This document shows positions 1 through 8,364 of a DNA stretch of 64,000 nucleotides, piece after piece (the stretch's first letter is position 1; each line of letters starts with the position of its first letter). The position numbers and the translations under genes are program-made. Origin of the DNA: Actinokineospora globicatena (lineage in GTDB: Bacteria > Actinomycetota > Actinomycetes > Mycobacteriales > Pseudonocardiaceae); contig NZ_JAMTCR010000006.1 in NCBI RefSeq assembly GCF_024171945.1, positions 620,001-684,000 of the forward strand, given 5' to 3'. Below the pieces are notes generated by a model that searched no databases, had not been told where the DNA came from, and worked only from the letters and a program-made list of their open reading frames with translations.

Positions 1-1154
1 ACCGCATCGAGTTCGACGGCGACTCCGTGGCGCACCGGGTGTCCATGGCCGAGATGGTCGTCCCCTACGGCGACCCCGCCCCCTGGCGCTACTGGATCTC
101 CTACTTCGACGCGGGCGAGTACCTGCTGGGCAAGAACGCCAACAGCCTCAAGCTGGGCTGCGACTGCCTCGGCGTCATCCACTACTTCGACGCCGTCGTC
201 GCCGACGACCACGCCAACGCCGTCACCATCCCGCAGGCCATCTGCATGCACGAGGAGGACTACGGGATCCTCTGGAAGCACACCAACATCCTCACCGGCG
301 CCACCGAGGTCCGCCGCTCCCGCAGGCTCGTCGTGTCGTTCTTCGCCACCATCGGCAACTACGACTACGGCTTCTTCTGGTACTTCTACCTCGACGGCAC
401 CATCCAGCTCGAGGCCAAGGCCACCGGCATCGTGTTCTGCGGCTCCGCCGAACCCGGCACCACCTCCCCGTACGCCGCCGAGATCGCGCCCGGCCTGATG
501 GCGCCGGTGCACCAGCACCTGTTCTGCGCCCGGCTGGACATGGAGGTCGCGGGCGAGCGCAACACCGTCGACGAGGTCGACGTCGTGGGCATCCCCACCG
601 GCCCCGACAACCCCTACGGCAACGCCTTCACCACGACCACCACCACCCTGGCCAGCGAGTCCGGCGCGCAGCGGGTCGCCGACGCCACCAAGGCCCGCAC
701 CTGGGTCATCCGCAACGACGACAACACCAACCGGCTCGGCAAGCCCCGCGCCTACCAGCTCATGCCGCACACCGGCCCCACCCTGCTCGCTCAACCCGAC
801 TCCACCGTGGCCGCGCGGGCCGCCTTCGCCACCAAGCACCTGTGGGTCACCCAGCATGACGAGGCGGAGAACTACCCCGCAGGCGACTACCCCAACCAGC
901 ACCCGGGTCAGTCAGGTCTACCGACGTGGACCAAAGCCGACCGCGACCTGGAGAACCAGGACCTTGTCCTCTGGCACGTGTTCGGCCCCACCCACGTGCC
1001 CAGGCCCGAGGACTGGCCGGTGATGCCGGTCGACTACAGCGGGTTCACCCTGCGCCCGCACGGTTTCCGCGACCGCAACCCCGCGCTCGACCTGCCCGAC
1101 GGCGCCAAGTCCTGCTCGCACTGCCCACCCGGGCAGTGCCACTGCGGACACTGA
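1..1154 (+). CDS. copper amine oxidase, C-terminal part (5' truncated)
   Basis: The reading frame enters from the left edge, so only the C-terminal catalytic part is present. It carries family hallmarks: YFDAGEY with the catalytic-base Asp, TIGNYDY in which the first Tyr is the topaquinone precursor, and HQH for two copper ligands; the third His is probably in QLMPHTGP. By family, such enzymes oxidise primary amines (tyramine, phenylethylamine) to aldehyde, ammonia and hydrogen peroxide. The protein ends in a Cys/His-rich tail (CSHCPPGQCHCGH). A strong hairpin at 1231-1263 follows 76 bases after the stop. The catabolic operon downstream may share its purpose, but that is inference. Family identity is very likely; the substrate cannot be read. 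Confidence 0.9.
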   Translation, partial: RIEFDGDSVAHRVSMAEMVVPYGDPAPWRYWISYFDAGEYLLGKNANSLKLGCDCLGVIHYFDAVVADDHANAVTIPQAICMHEEDYGILWKHTNILTGATEVRRSRRLVVSFFATIGNYDYGFFWYFYLDGTIQLEAKATGIVFCGSAEPGTTSPYAAEIAPGLMAPVHQHLFCARLDMEVAGERNTVDEVDVVGIPTGPDNPYGNAFTTTTTTLASESGAQRVADATKARTWVIRNDDNTNRLGKPRAYQLMPHTGPTLLAQPDSTVAARAAFATKHLWVTQHDEAENYPAGDYPNQHPGQSGLPTWTKADRDLENQDLVLWHVFGPTHVPRPEDWPVMPVDYSGFTLRPHGFRDRNPALDLPDGAKSCSHCPPGQCHCGH

Positions 1155-1230
1155 GGAACGCCACGCCCGATCTGCAACTTGCGTATACGGTTGTTGACTC
1201 CACCCACTGTGGCGGAATCGCGACCAGAAC

Positions 1231-1263
1231 GTGACCCGCCCTGGACTTTCCCGGGCGGGTCAC
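1231..1263 (+). terminator. perfect 11-bp hairpin after the amine oxidase
   Basis: GTGACCCGCCC at 1231-1241 pairs perfectly with GGGCGGGTCAC at 1253-1263 around an 11-base loop. There is no T tract, as is common for actinomycete terminators. It separates the amine oxidase from the transporter operon. Confidence 0.55.
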
Positions 1264-1404
1264 GCCCGTTTCGGCCCCGTGGCGGCGCGGTTGTCCACTG
1301 GTCCCACCGCATTTCGGTATTTCTACGGACACAGTGGCCCACCCCACAGGCGCAGGCTGTTCGCCACACCGCCACCCCCCGTTTCCCAAGGATGGTGCTT
1401 CCCC

Positions 1405-2106
1405 GTGAGTGTTCTGTCCATCGCGGACGTCTCGGTCGAGCGATCGGGCCTGCCGATCGTGCGCGGCGCGACGGTCGCGGTCGCCAGGGGCGCGGTCACC
1501 GTGCTGCTCGGGGTCAACGGCGCGGGCAAGACCACCCTGCTCGAAGGGGTCTCCGGGGCCATCCCGACCACGGGCGGCCAGATCACCCTGGAGGGTGTGC
1601 GGATCGAGAAGCTGCGGGCCTGGCGCAGGGCGCGCGCCGGGCTCGCTCACGTCGAGCAGAACCGCACCGTGTTCCGCGACATGTCCACTGAGGACAACCT
1701 GCGGGCCGCGTGCGGGCCGGGCGTCGCCGTCGACGAGGTGCTCGAGCTGTTCCCCGAGCTGCGCAAGCAGATCTCCGCCCCGGCCGGGCTGCTCTCCGGC
1801 GGCGAGCAGCAGATGCTGGTGGTCGGCCGCGCGCTGCTGGGCAGGCCAAAGGTCCTGATGATCGACGAGATGTCGCTGGGCCTGGCGCCGATCGTGGTGG
1901 AGCGGCTGGCCCGCGCGGTCCGCCTGCTCGCCGACAGCGGCGTCGGGGTGCTGCTGGTCGAGCAGTTCGCCACCCTCGCACTGGGCATCGCCGACCGCGC
2001 CTACGTCATGGCCAGGGGCGAGATGGTCTACGCCGGTGACGGCAAGGCCCTGCTGCGCGACGAGTCGCTGCTGCGCGCCCTCTACCTCGGTGACACCCGG
2101 GTCTGA
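1405..2106 (+). CDS. branched-chain amino-acid-type ABC transporter ATPase (LivF-like)
   Basis: A 233-residue ATPase of the LivF type. Walker A (GVNGAGKTT) lies at residues 36-44, signature LSGGE at 130-134 and Walker B ending D154-E155. VEQF replaces the H-loop, as is normal in LivF. I chose GTG 1405 because AAGGA lies at 1388-1392 and the protein then begins directly with the ABC fold; the frame is open further upstream but that part has no family resemblance. It is the first gene of an operon with a fused LivM-LivG, a binding protein and a LivH permease, so it should energise import of an amino acid, amide or similar small molecule. Confidence 0.9.
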   Translation: MSVLSIADVSVERSGLPIVRGATVAVARGAVTVLLGVNGAGKTTLLEGVSGAIPTTGGQITLEGVRIEKLRAWRRARAGLAHVEQNRTVFRDMSTEDNLRAACGPGVAVDEVLELFPELRKQISAPAGLLSGGEQQMLVVGRALLGRPKVLMIDEMSLGLAPIVVERLARAVRLLADSGVGVLLVEQFATLALGIADRAYVMARGEMVYAGDGKALLRDESLLRALYLGDTRV

Positions 2107-2153
2107 CGGCCCCCGACCACCAGACCACCCACCGGCGACTGGAGCCCCACGAA

Positions 2154-3923
2154 GTGGACACTGTGCGCAACACCCGGCCCAAGGGCGGGTTCCTGGCCGC
2201 CGCCGGGCCCCTGGGCAAGCCGCTGCCGCTGGCCCTGGCCGTCGCCGCCGTGGTGGTCGTCGTGCTCTCCGCCGTCTCGGACACCTCCACGCTGTTCAAC
2301 CTGACCAGCGCCGCGGTCTCCGTCGTGTTCATGCAGAGCTACGGCCTGATCACCGGCCGGGCGGGCGTCATCTCCCTGTGTCAGCTCTCCTTCGCCGCCA
2401 TCGGCGCCTGGACCGTGGGCTGGGCCAACGTCAACGACGTCCCCGGCGGGCTGTACGTGTGGCTGCTGCTCGGCGGCCTCGCCGCCGTCGTCGCGGGCCT
2501 GCTCATCGGCCTCCCGGCGCTGCGGCTGCGCGGGGTCAACCTCGCCGTCGGCACCTTCGCCTTCGCCATCGCCCTCGACGTCGTCTTCGGCGGCCTCAAC
2601 TTCCCCGGCCAGAGCAGCTCCGACTTCGTCGAGCGCCCCGAGCTGTTCGACACCGACCAGGCCTACTTCGTCTTCGCCGCCACCGTCGCCGCCCTCATCT
2701 TCGTCGGCCTCCACTTCCTCGACCGCTCCCGCCTCGGCGGCGCCCTGGTCGAGATCCGCCACTCCGAGCGCGCCGCCGCCGCCCACGGCATCAGCGTCAC
2801 CCAGGGCAAGCTCGCCGCGTTCGCCCTCAGCGCCTTCGTCGCGGGCATCGGCGGCGGCCTGATGGCCGGGCAGCTCGGCGTGGTCACCGCGGGCAACTTC
2901 TCCTCCTTCGCCTCGGTCGCGCTGTTCGCCATCGCCCTGTTCGTCGGCACCAACAACGCCGAGGGCGCCATCGCGGGCGGCCTGATGGGCGCCTTCGTCC
3001 CGGTGCTGATGGACCAGATCGGCATCCCGCAGGACCTCGCGTCGCTGCTGTTCGGCCTCGGAGCCATCCAGGTGCTGCGCATGGGCCAGAGCCAGACCGA
3101 CCTGCTGCGCGTGCAGCGCCGCCGCAAGCGGCTCGCCAAGAACCCGGTGACCCCGCTCGAACCACCCCCGGTGTCGGTGTTCCCGCGCAAGCGCCCCATC
3201 CGCGTCACCCGGGCGGGCGCACCCGCCCTGGAGGTCAAGAACCTGCGGGTGGCCTTCGGCAACCTCGTCGCCGTCGACGACGTCAGCCTGGTGCTGCCGC
3301 GCGGCCAGATCGTCGGCCTCGTCGGCCCCAACGGCGCGGGCAAGTCGACGCTCATCAACACCGTCACCGGCTTCACCAACCGCTACACCGGCCAGGTCCT
3401 GCTCGGCGGCAAGCCCATCGACGCCCTCGCCGCCCACCACCGGGCCAGGGCGGGCGTGCGGCGCTCCTTCCAGCAACTGCGCGTGCCCACCTCCATCTCC
3501 GTGGGCATGTTCCTGCAGGTCGCGGCGGGCAAGACGCTCACCGCCAAGGAGATCGACGAGCAGCTCGCGCTCTTCGCCTGCCCCCCGGCCGACACCCCGA
3601 TGGAAGCCGTCGACGTCGCCACCCGGCGGCTGCTGGAGGTCGCGGGCCTCGCCGTCGGCCGCCCCCCGGTCCTGCTCCTCGACGAACCCGCCGCGGGCCA
3701 CTCCAGCGACGAGACCCGGCTGCTGGTCGAGCGCCTCTCCGAGATCCCCGAGCGCTTCGACACCTCGCTGCTGCTCGTCGAACACGACATCGAGCTGGTC
3801 AGGGCCACCTGCGACCAGGTCGTCGTGCTCGACTTCGGCCGCGTCATCGCCGCGGGCCCGCCCGCCCAGGTCCTCAACGACCCCACGGTCATCGCCGCCT
3901 ACCTCGGCGACTCGACCCACTAG
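2154..3923 (+). CDS. fused Liv-type permease and ATPase (LivM-LivG)
   Basis: A 589-residue fusion. Residues 1-320 form a LivM-like permease with many membrane segments. After a basic linker, residues 360-589 form a LivG-like ATPase. Walker A (GPNGAGKST), Walker B (LLLDEPAAG) and the H-switch region (VEHDIELV) are intact. The ABC signature is not: the stretch before RRLLEVAGLAVG reads VDVAT where relatives have a form of LSYGQ. One composite ATP site may therefore be degenerate, with LivF supplying the working signature. GTG 2154 follows the livF stop by 47 bases. The fusion itself is a known arrangement in actinobacteria; the signature change is what I see here. Confidence 0.88.
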   Translation: MDTVRNTRPKGGFLAAAGPLGKPLPLALAVAAVVVVVLSAVSDTSTLFNLTSAAVSVVFMQSYGLITGRAGVISLCQLSFAAIGAWTVGWANVNDVPGGLYVWLLLGGLAAVVAGLLIGLPALRLRGVNLAVGTFAFAIALDVVFGGLNFPGQSSSDFVERPELFDTDQAYFVFAATVAALIFVGLHFLDRSRLGGALVEIRHSERAAAAHGISVTQGKLAAFALSAFVAGIGGGLMAGQLGVVTAGNFSSFASVALFAIALFVGTNNAEGAIAGGLMGAFVPVLMDQIGIPQDLASLLFGLGAIQVLRMGQSQTDLLRVQRRRKRLAKNPVTPLEPPPVSVFPRKRPIRVTRAGAPALEVKNLRVAFGNLVAVDDVSLVLPRGQIVGLVGPNGAGKSTLINTVTGFTNRYTGQVLLGGKPIDALAAHHRARAGVRRSFQQLRVPTSISVGMFLQVAAGKTLTAKEIDEQLALFACPPADTPMEAVDVATRRLLEVAGLAVGRPPVLLLDEPAAGHSSDETRLLVERLSEIPERFDTSLLLVEHDIELVRATCDQVVVLDFGRVIAAGPPAQVLNDPTVIAAYLGDSTH

Positions 3924-4021
3924 CCGCACGACGCCCCGTCAGCACCAAGACGCATCCCCGACGACACGAGCACCACCCGCAGCACCCGGCAAGTCCCCCT
4001 CTGTGTCCCAGGAGTCAGAAC

Positions 4022-5188
4022 ATGCGCACAGCGTTAGTCAAGGTCGGCGGCATAGTCGGCGCCGCGGTCATCGCCACCTCCGTGGTGGCGGGCTGCGGCT
4101 CCAGCGACGACGGCACGATCAAGATCGGCGCCATCGCGGGCCTCACCGGCAACTTCATCACCGAGGAGGTCGTCAAGACCGCCAAGCGCGTCTTCGACGA
4201 CGTCAACGACGCGGGCGGCATCAACGGCAAGAAGATCGACTTCATCGTCAAGGACGACGCGGGCAACCCGCAGCGCACCGCCCAGGTCGCCCGCGAACTC
4301 GCCGACGACGACGTGGTCGCCATGGCCGCCTCCGGCAGCTTCACCGACTGCGACGTCAACGACGCCTTCTACCGGCAGCAGAAGATCAGCTCCATCATGG
4401 CCGTCGGCGCCAGCGCCAAGTGCTTCCAGAGCCCCACCATCGCCCCGGTCAACGTCGGCCCGTTCACCCTCATCACCGCCGAACTGCTCTTCGCCTCGCA
4501 GACGCTCAAGAACGACAAGATCTGCAACTTCACCGTCGTGCTGCCCGGCTCCGAGGAAGCGGTCAACAACGCCCTCGCCCAGTGGGAGAAGATCAGCGGC
4601 AAGAAGCTCGCGGTCAGCGACACCACCGTGCAGCAGAGCGGCGACCTCACCCCGTACCTGCTGCGCGCCAAGCAGGCGGGCTGCGACGCCATCCTGTTCA
4701 ACCCCGGCGAGCAGCTGGTCGTGCCGTTCCTCAAGGCCGCCCAGACCCAGGGCATGACCGACGTCGACTTCCTGCTGATGGCCCCCGCCTACACCGAGAG
4801 CGTCGCCAAGGCCGTCGGCGACCTCGGCCTCAAGGTCTACGCGGGCAGCGAGTTCGAGCCGTTCACCGCCGACAGCGACGCCAACAAGGGCTGGAAGGAC
4901 GCCGTCACCCGCGCCGGTGCCCCGGCGACCGCCTTCTCGCAGGGCGGCTACCTCGCCGCGGTGTTCCTCGTCGACGTGCTCAAGTCCATCAAGGGCGACA
5001 TCACCCGCGAGTCGGTCAACGAGGCGCTGCGCACCATGCGGCCCATCAGCAACCCGATGGTCGGCACCCCGTTCACCTTCGGCCCCGGCGACCGCCACGC
5101 TCCCAACCAGGCCTCGAAGATGGTCGAGCTCAAGGACGGCAAGTGGGTCCCGCTCGGCGACTTCATCACCGTCCCGACCTCCTCCTGA
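4022..5188 (+). CDS. ABC transporter substrate-binding lipoprotein (Leu/Ile/Val-binding family)
   Basis: A 388-residue type I periplasmic-binding-fold protein. It starts at ATG 4022 behind AGGAG at 4009-4013. The N terminus has a signal peptide ending in a lipobox (VVAGC), so it is probably lipid-anchored outside the membrane. The mature protein begins with the family's typical IKIGAIAGLTGNF strand and has Cys pairs as in LivJ relatives. It lies between the fused permease-ATPase and LivH and supplies ligand specificity for the importer. Codon 5 is TTA (4034-4036), a rare Leu codon in such genomes, which could make translation depend on a bldA-type tRNA. The ligand cannot be read from sequence. 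Confidence 0.9.
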   Translation: MRTALVKVGGIVGAAVIATSVVAGCGSSDDGTIKIGAIAGLTGNFITEEVVKTAKRVFDDVNDAGGINGKKIDFIVKDDAGNPQRTAQVARELADDDVVAMAASGSFTDCDVNDAFYRQQKISSIMAVGASAKCFQSPTIAPVNVGPFTLITAELLFASQTLKNDKICNFTVVLPGSEEAVNNALAQWEKISGKKLAVSDTTVQQSGDLTPYLLRAKQAGCDAILFNPGEQLVVPFLKAAQTQGMTDVDFLLMAPAYTESVAKAVGDLGLKVYAGSEFEPFTADSDANKGWKDAVTRAGAPATAFSQGGYLAAVFLVDVLKSIKGDITRESVNEALRTMRPISNPMVGTPFTFGPGDRHAPNQASKMVELKDGKWVPLGDFITVPTSS

Positions 5189-5229
5189 CCCGCCCTCCCA
5201 ACTCTTGATCTCCTGACCCGGAGGCTGTC

Positions 5230-6096
5230 GTGCTCCAACTGTCCGCGGCCATCGCGGGACTGGTCACCGGCGGGGCCTACGCCCTGATGGGCCTGTCCAC
5301 GCTGCTGACCTACCGCCTGGTGTCGGTGGTGAACTTCGCCCAGGCCGCCGTCGGCGCGTTCGGTGCCTTCGCCATGGTGGTGCTCTACGAGGGCGGCCTG
5401 CCGCTGGTCCTCGCGGTGCCCGCGGGCATGGCCGTCGGCGCGCTGCTGCACTGCGGCCTCGGGGCCATCATGGTGCGCTGGTTCTCCGAGTCTGGCGAGG
5501 GCGTCAAGGCCGCGGTCACCATCGCCATCTACACCGGGCTCGTCGCGGTGGGGCTGCGCCTGTTCGGGGCGCAGCACCCGCACCGCTTCCCCAGCCCGTT
5601 CGACGCCCCCGCGCTCACCCTGGGCGGCGTGGTGGTCACCTGGACCGCCATCGTCACCATGGTCCTCGCGGTGCTCTTCGCCGCCGCGCCCGCCGTGCTG
5701 CTCAAGCGGACCCGCGTCGGCCTGCTGCTGCGCGCCCAGGCCGAGCGGCCCACCACCGCCGAGCTCATCGGCATCCGGGTACCCCGGCTGTCGATGATCG
5801 TCTGGGGCATCGCGGGCGCCGCCAGCGCGCTGGCCATCATGATCATCGCCCCGCAGCTGGCCAGCGACTTCGGCTCACAGGCCGCGCTGATCACCCCGGC
5901 ACTGGCCGCCGTGCTCATCGGCGCGTTCCGCAGCTTCCCGATCACCCTGCTCGGCGGCCTCGCCCTCGGCGTCCTGCAGGGCCTGGCCAGCACCTGGCAG
6001 GCCGTCCAGCAGTTCCGCGGCGTGCTGCCGTTCGTGGTGATCCTGGTGGTCCTCGTCTGGACCCGCCGAGGCGACCGCTGGGACGAGCCCGCATAA
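5230..6096 (+). CDS. branched-chain amino-acid-type ABC permease (LivH-like)
   Basis: A 288-residue hydrophobic protein with about eight membrane segments. The N terminus (GLVTGGAYALMGLS, then VVNFAQAAVGAFGA) is typical of LivH permeases. GTG 5230 is preceded by GGAG. It completes the importer with LivF, the LivM-LivG fusion and the lipoprotein. The operon continues with a dehydrogenase after a 113-base gap containing only a weak hairpin. Confidence 0.9.
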   Translation: MLQLSAAIAGLVTGGAYALMGLSTLLTYRLVSVVNFAQAAVGAFGAFAMVVLYEGGLPLVLAVPAGMAVGALLHCGLGAIMVRWFSESGEGVKAAVTIAIYTGLVAVGLRLFGAQHPHRFPSPFDAPALTLGGVVVTWTAIVTMVLAVLFAAAPAVLLKRTRVGLLLRAQAERPTTAELIGIRVPRLSMIVWGIAGAASALAIMIIAPQLASDFGSQAALITPALAAVLIGAFRSFPITLLGGLALGVLQGLASTWQAVQQFRGVLPFVVILVVLVWTRRGDRWDEPA

Positions 6097-6209
6097 CTCG
6101 GTGTCACTCCCTCCCGCCCCCCGCCCCCTCGTCCCCGCCCGGCATCGTCCCCGCCCAGCCAAGAGTCCACTGGGGACTGAGTCTCACCCCGTGATCCCGA
6201 GGAGTCCGC

Positions 6210-7340
6210 ATGAGGCCACGTGTGACCATGGCCGCGGTGCTGCGCGAGTTCAACGCGCCGCTGGAGATCGAGCAGGTGCCGCTGCCCGCCGACCTCCCGC
6301 CCGGCTCCGCGCTGGTCCGGGTGACCCGCACGACCCTGTGCGGCACCGACGCGCACCTGTGGCAGGGCGTGCTGCCCTTCGTCGGGCTGCCGCAGGTCCT
6401 CGGGCACGAGATGGTCGGCGAGGTCGTCGCCCTCGGCCAGCACGCCGACCGCGACGCCCTCGGCCGCCCGATCACCCACGGCACCCGGCTGGTCTGGTCG
6501 GAATCGGTGTGCGGGAGCTGCTACGGCTGCACGGTCCTGCGCGAACCGGTCCTGTGCGCCGACCGCGGCTACGGCTTCCGGCAGCGCGCCGACAAGTGGC
6601 CGTTCGTCATCGGCGGCCTCACCCAGTTCACCTACCTGCCGCCCGGCGCGCACCGGCTCGTCGTGCCCGACGCCATGCCCGACACCTGGGCCGCCTCGGC
6701 CGGGTGCGCGGTCAAGACCGTGCTGCGCGCCTTCGCCAACGCCGGTGGCGTCCGCCCCGAGTCCACAGTGGTCATCCAGGGCGCCGGGCCGCTCGGCCTG
6801 GTCGGCACCGCGCTGGCCAGGGCGACCGGCGCGGGCCGGGTGATCACCATCGGCGGACCTGCCAACCGGCTGGCCATCGCCCGCGAGTACGGCGCCGACG
6901 TCACCATCTCCATCGACGAGGTCTCCGACCCCGACGAACGGGTCGCGCTGGTGGAGGAGCTGACCGAGGCGCGCGGCGCGGAACTCGTGTTCGACTTCGC
7001 CGGATCGCCCTCGGCCAACCGCGAGGGCGTGCTGATGTGCGGGCAGCGCGGCAAGCACGTGGTGGTCGGCCTCGCCGGACCGCAGGCCATGCCGGTGCCG
7101 ATGGACGTGGTGATGGGCCGCGAGATCCAGGTCATCGGCTCGCTCAACGGCGACGTGTCCGACCTGGACCGCTCGCTGCGCTTCCTGACCGCCTTCCGCG
7201 ACCGCTTCGACTGGGACGCCATGTTCGACGCCCCGGTCGGCCTCAGCGGCGCCGACGGCGCCATCAAGGCCATGGCCGCGATGACCGCCGTCAAGGCCGT
7301 CATCGACCCCGCACTCGACTTCGAGGAGATCTCCGGATGA
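6210..7340 (+). CDS. zinc-binding medium-chain alcohol dehydrogenase
   Basis: A 376-residue MDR-family dehydrogenase. The catalytic zinc site fits CGTDAHLW and GHEMVGEVVALG. The structural zinc lobe has four cysteines (CGSCYGC then VLC). The Rossmann part contains VIQGAGPLGLVG. ATG 6210 sits behind GAGGAG at 6199-6204. The stop overlaps the next start (ATGA), so expression with the methyltransferase-like gene is coupled. By family it oxidises an alcohol or polyol with NAD(P). The substrate is presumably an intermediate of whatever the upstream importer brings in. Confidence 0.87.
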   Translation: MRPRVTMAAVLREFNAPLEIEQVPLPADLPPGSALVRVTRTTLCGTDAHLWQGVLPFVGLPQVLGHEMVGEVVALGQHADRDALGRPITHGTRLVWSESVCGSCYGCTVLREPVLCADRGYGFRQRADKWPFVIGGLTQFTYLPPGAHRLVVPDAMPDTWAASAGCAVKTVLRAFANAGGVRPESTVVIQGAGPLGLVGTALARATGAGRVITIGGPANRLAIAREYGADVTISIDEVSDPDERVALVEELTEARGAELVFDFAGSPSANREGVLMCGQRGKHVVVGLAGPQAMPVPMDVVMGREIQVIGSLNGDVSDLDRSLRFLTAFRDRFDWDAMFDAPVGLSGADGAIKAMAAMTAVKAVIDPALDFEEISG

Positions 7341-8314
7341 CCAGCGACCCCGTCGACCCCACCCCGCTGGCCGCCGTCGCCTCGGGGTTCATGGCCGCCA
7401 AGCAGCTGTTCGCCGCCAGCGAGCTCGGTGTCTTCGCCGCGCTCGGCGCGGGCGCCACGACCACGACCGAGGTAGCCGACGCGGCAGGCTTGCCGGAGCG
7501 CTCCGCCCGCGTCTTGCTCGACGCCATGGTGGGTCTCGGCCTGGTGTCCTATGTAGATGGTGCATACCGCAACACCGACGCCACCGCCGCCTACCTCTCC
7601 GGCGGTGCGGGCCTGGACCTGCGGCCGTGGCTGGCGTTCTGGGACACCCTCAGCTACCCGCACTGGCTGGGCTACACCGACTCCATGCGCACCGCCGAAC
7701 CCCAGCCCTTCGACATGGGCGGCGAGCGGATGGGCACCTTCATGGGCGGCGTCCAGACCTACAACTCCCTGCACGCCCAGCAGCTCGCGGGCGTCTACGA
7801 CTTCACCCCGCACCGCAACCTGCTTGACCTCGCGGGCTTGTCGACCGCCTTCCTCGACGAGGCGCACAAGCGGAACCCGTTGCTGCGCGGCGCTTTCGTG
7901 AGCACCGACATGATGCTCCAGATGGCCAAGGCGGGCGCCCCGGCCGGGTTCACCGACTTCGTCGAGTTCCACGAGGCCGACCCGCTGACCACCGACGTGC
8001 CGGGGCACTACGACGCGGTGCTGCTCGAGCACGTCCTGCACCGGTTCACCCCGCAGGAGAACAAGACCATCCTGACCCGCGCGCGGTCGGTCGTCGACGC
8101 CGGTGCCACCCTGCTGGTGCTGGACTTCCTGCTCGACCCCAGCGACGGCCGCCGCCTCGACCCGGTCCTGGCGGGGGAGTACCTCGTCATCGACGGCACC
8201 GTCGTCTACCCCGAGGACGAGGTCAGGTCCTGGCTCGCCGACACCGGCTGGCGCTGGGTCGAGACCCGCCCGGTCCCCGCGTCGCCGCGCGTGCTCATCG
8301 CCGAAGCGGTGTAG
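7337..8314 (+). CDS. O-methyltransferase-family protein with degenerate SAM motif
   Basis: A 325-residue protein with the layout of family-2 O-methyltransferases: an N-terminal winged-helix dimerisation region (about 10-90) and a C-terminal Rossmann-like region. The usual glycine-rich SAM motif (DVGGGxG) is replaced by LLDLAGLSTAF, although the later conserved His (LLEHVLHRF) is kept. It may bind SAM poorly, use a different ligand or have lost catalysis. The start overlaps the dehydrogenase stop (ATGA). It lies between a dehydrogenase and an amidase-like gene, so a role in the same catabolic route is likely, but the reaction is unknown. Confidence 0.7.
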   Translation: MTSDPVDPTPLAAVASGFMAAKQLFAASELGVFAALGAGATTTTEVADAAGLPERSARVLLDAMVGLGLVSYVDGAYRNTDATAAYLSGGAGLDLRPWLAFWDTLSYPHWLGYTDSMRTAEPQPFDMGGERMGTFMGGVQTYNSLHAQQLAGVYDFTPHRNLLDLAGLSTAFLDEAHKRNPLLRGAFVSTDMMLQMAKAGAPAGFTDFVEFHEADPLTTDVPGHYDAVLLEHVLHRFTPQENKTILTRARSVVDAGATLLVLDFLLDPSDGRRLDPVLAGEYLVIDGTVVYPEDEVRSWLADTGWRWVETRPVPASPRVLIAEAV

Positions 8315-8364
8315 CGCCGTGGGCTCCCCGATCCCCCGCCAGCGACCGAAGGGATGACCCCGAC

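Noticed and set aside
2082-3929. Long minus-strand frame opposite the LivM-LivG fusion.
   Set aside because: It is an antisense shadow of biased third codon positions; the product is low-complexity and the sense strand has a certain gene.
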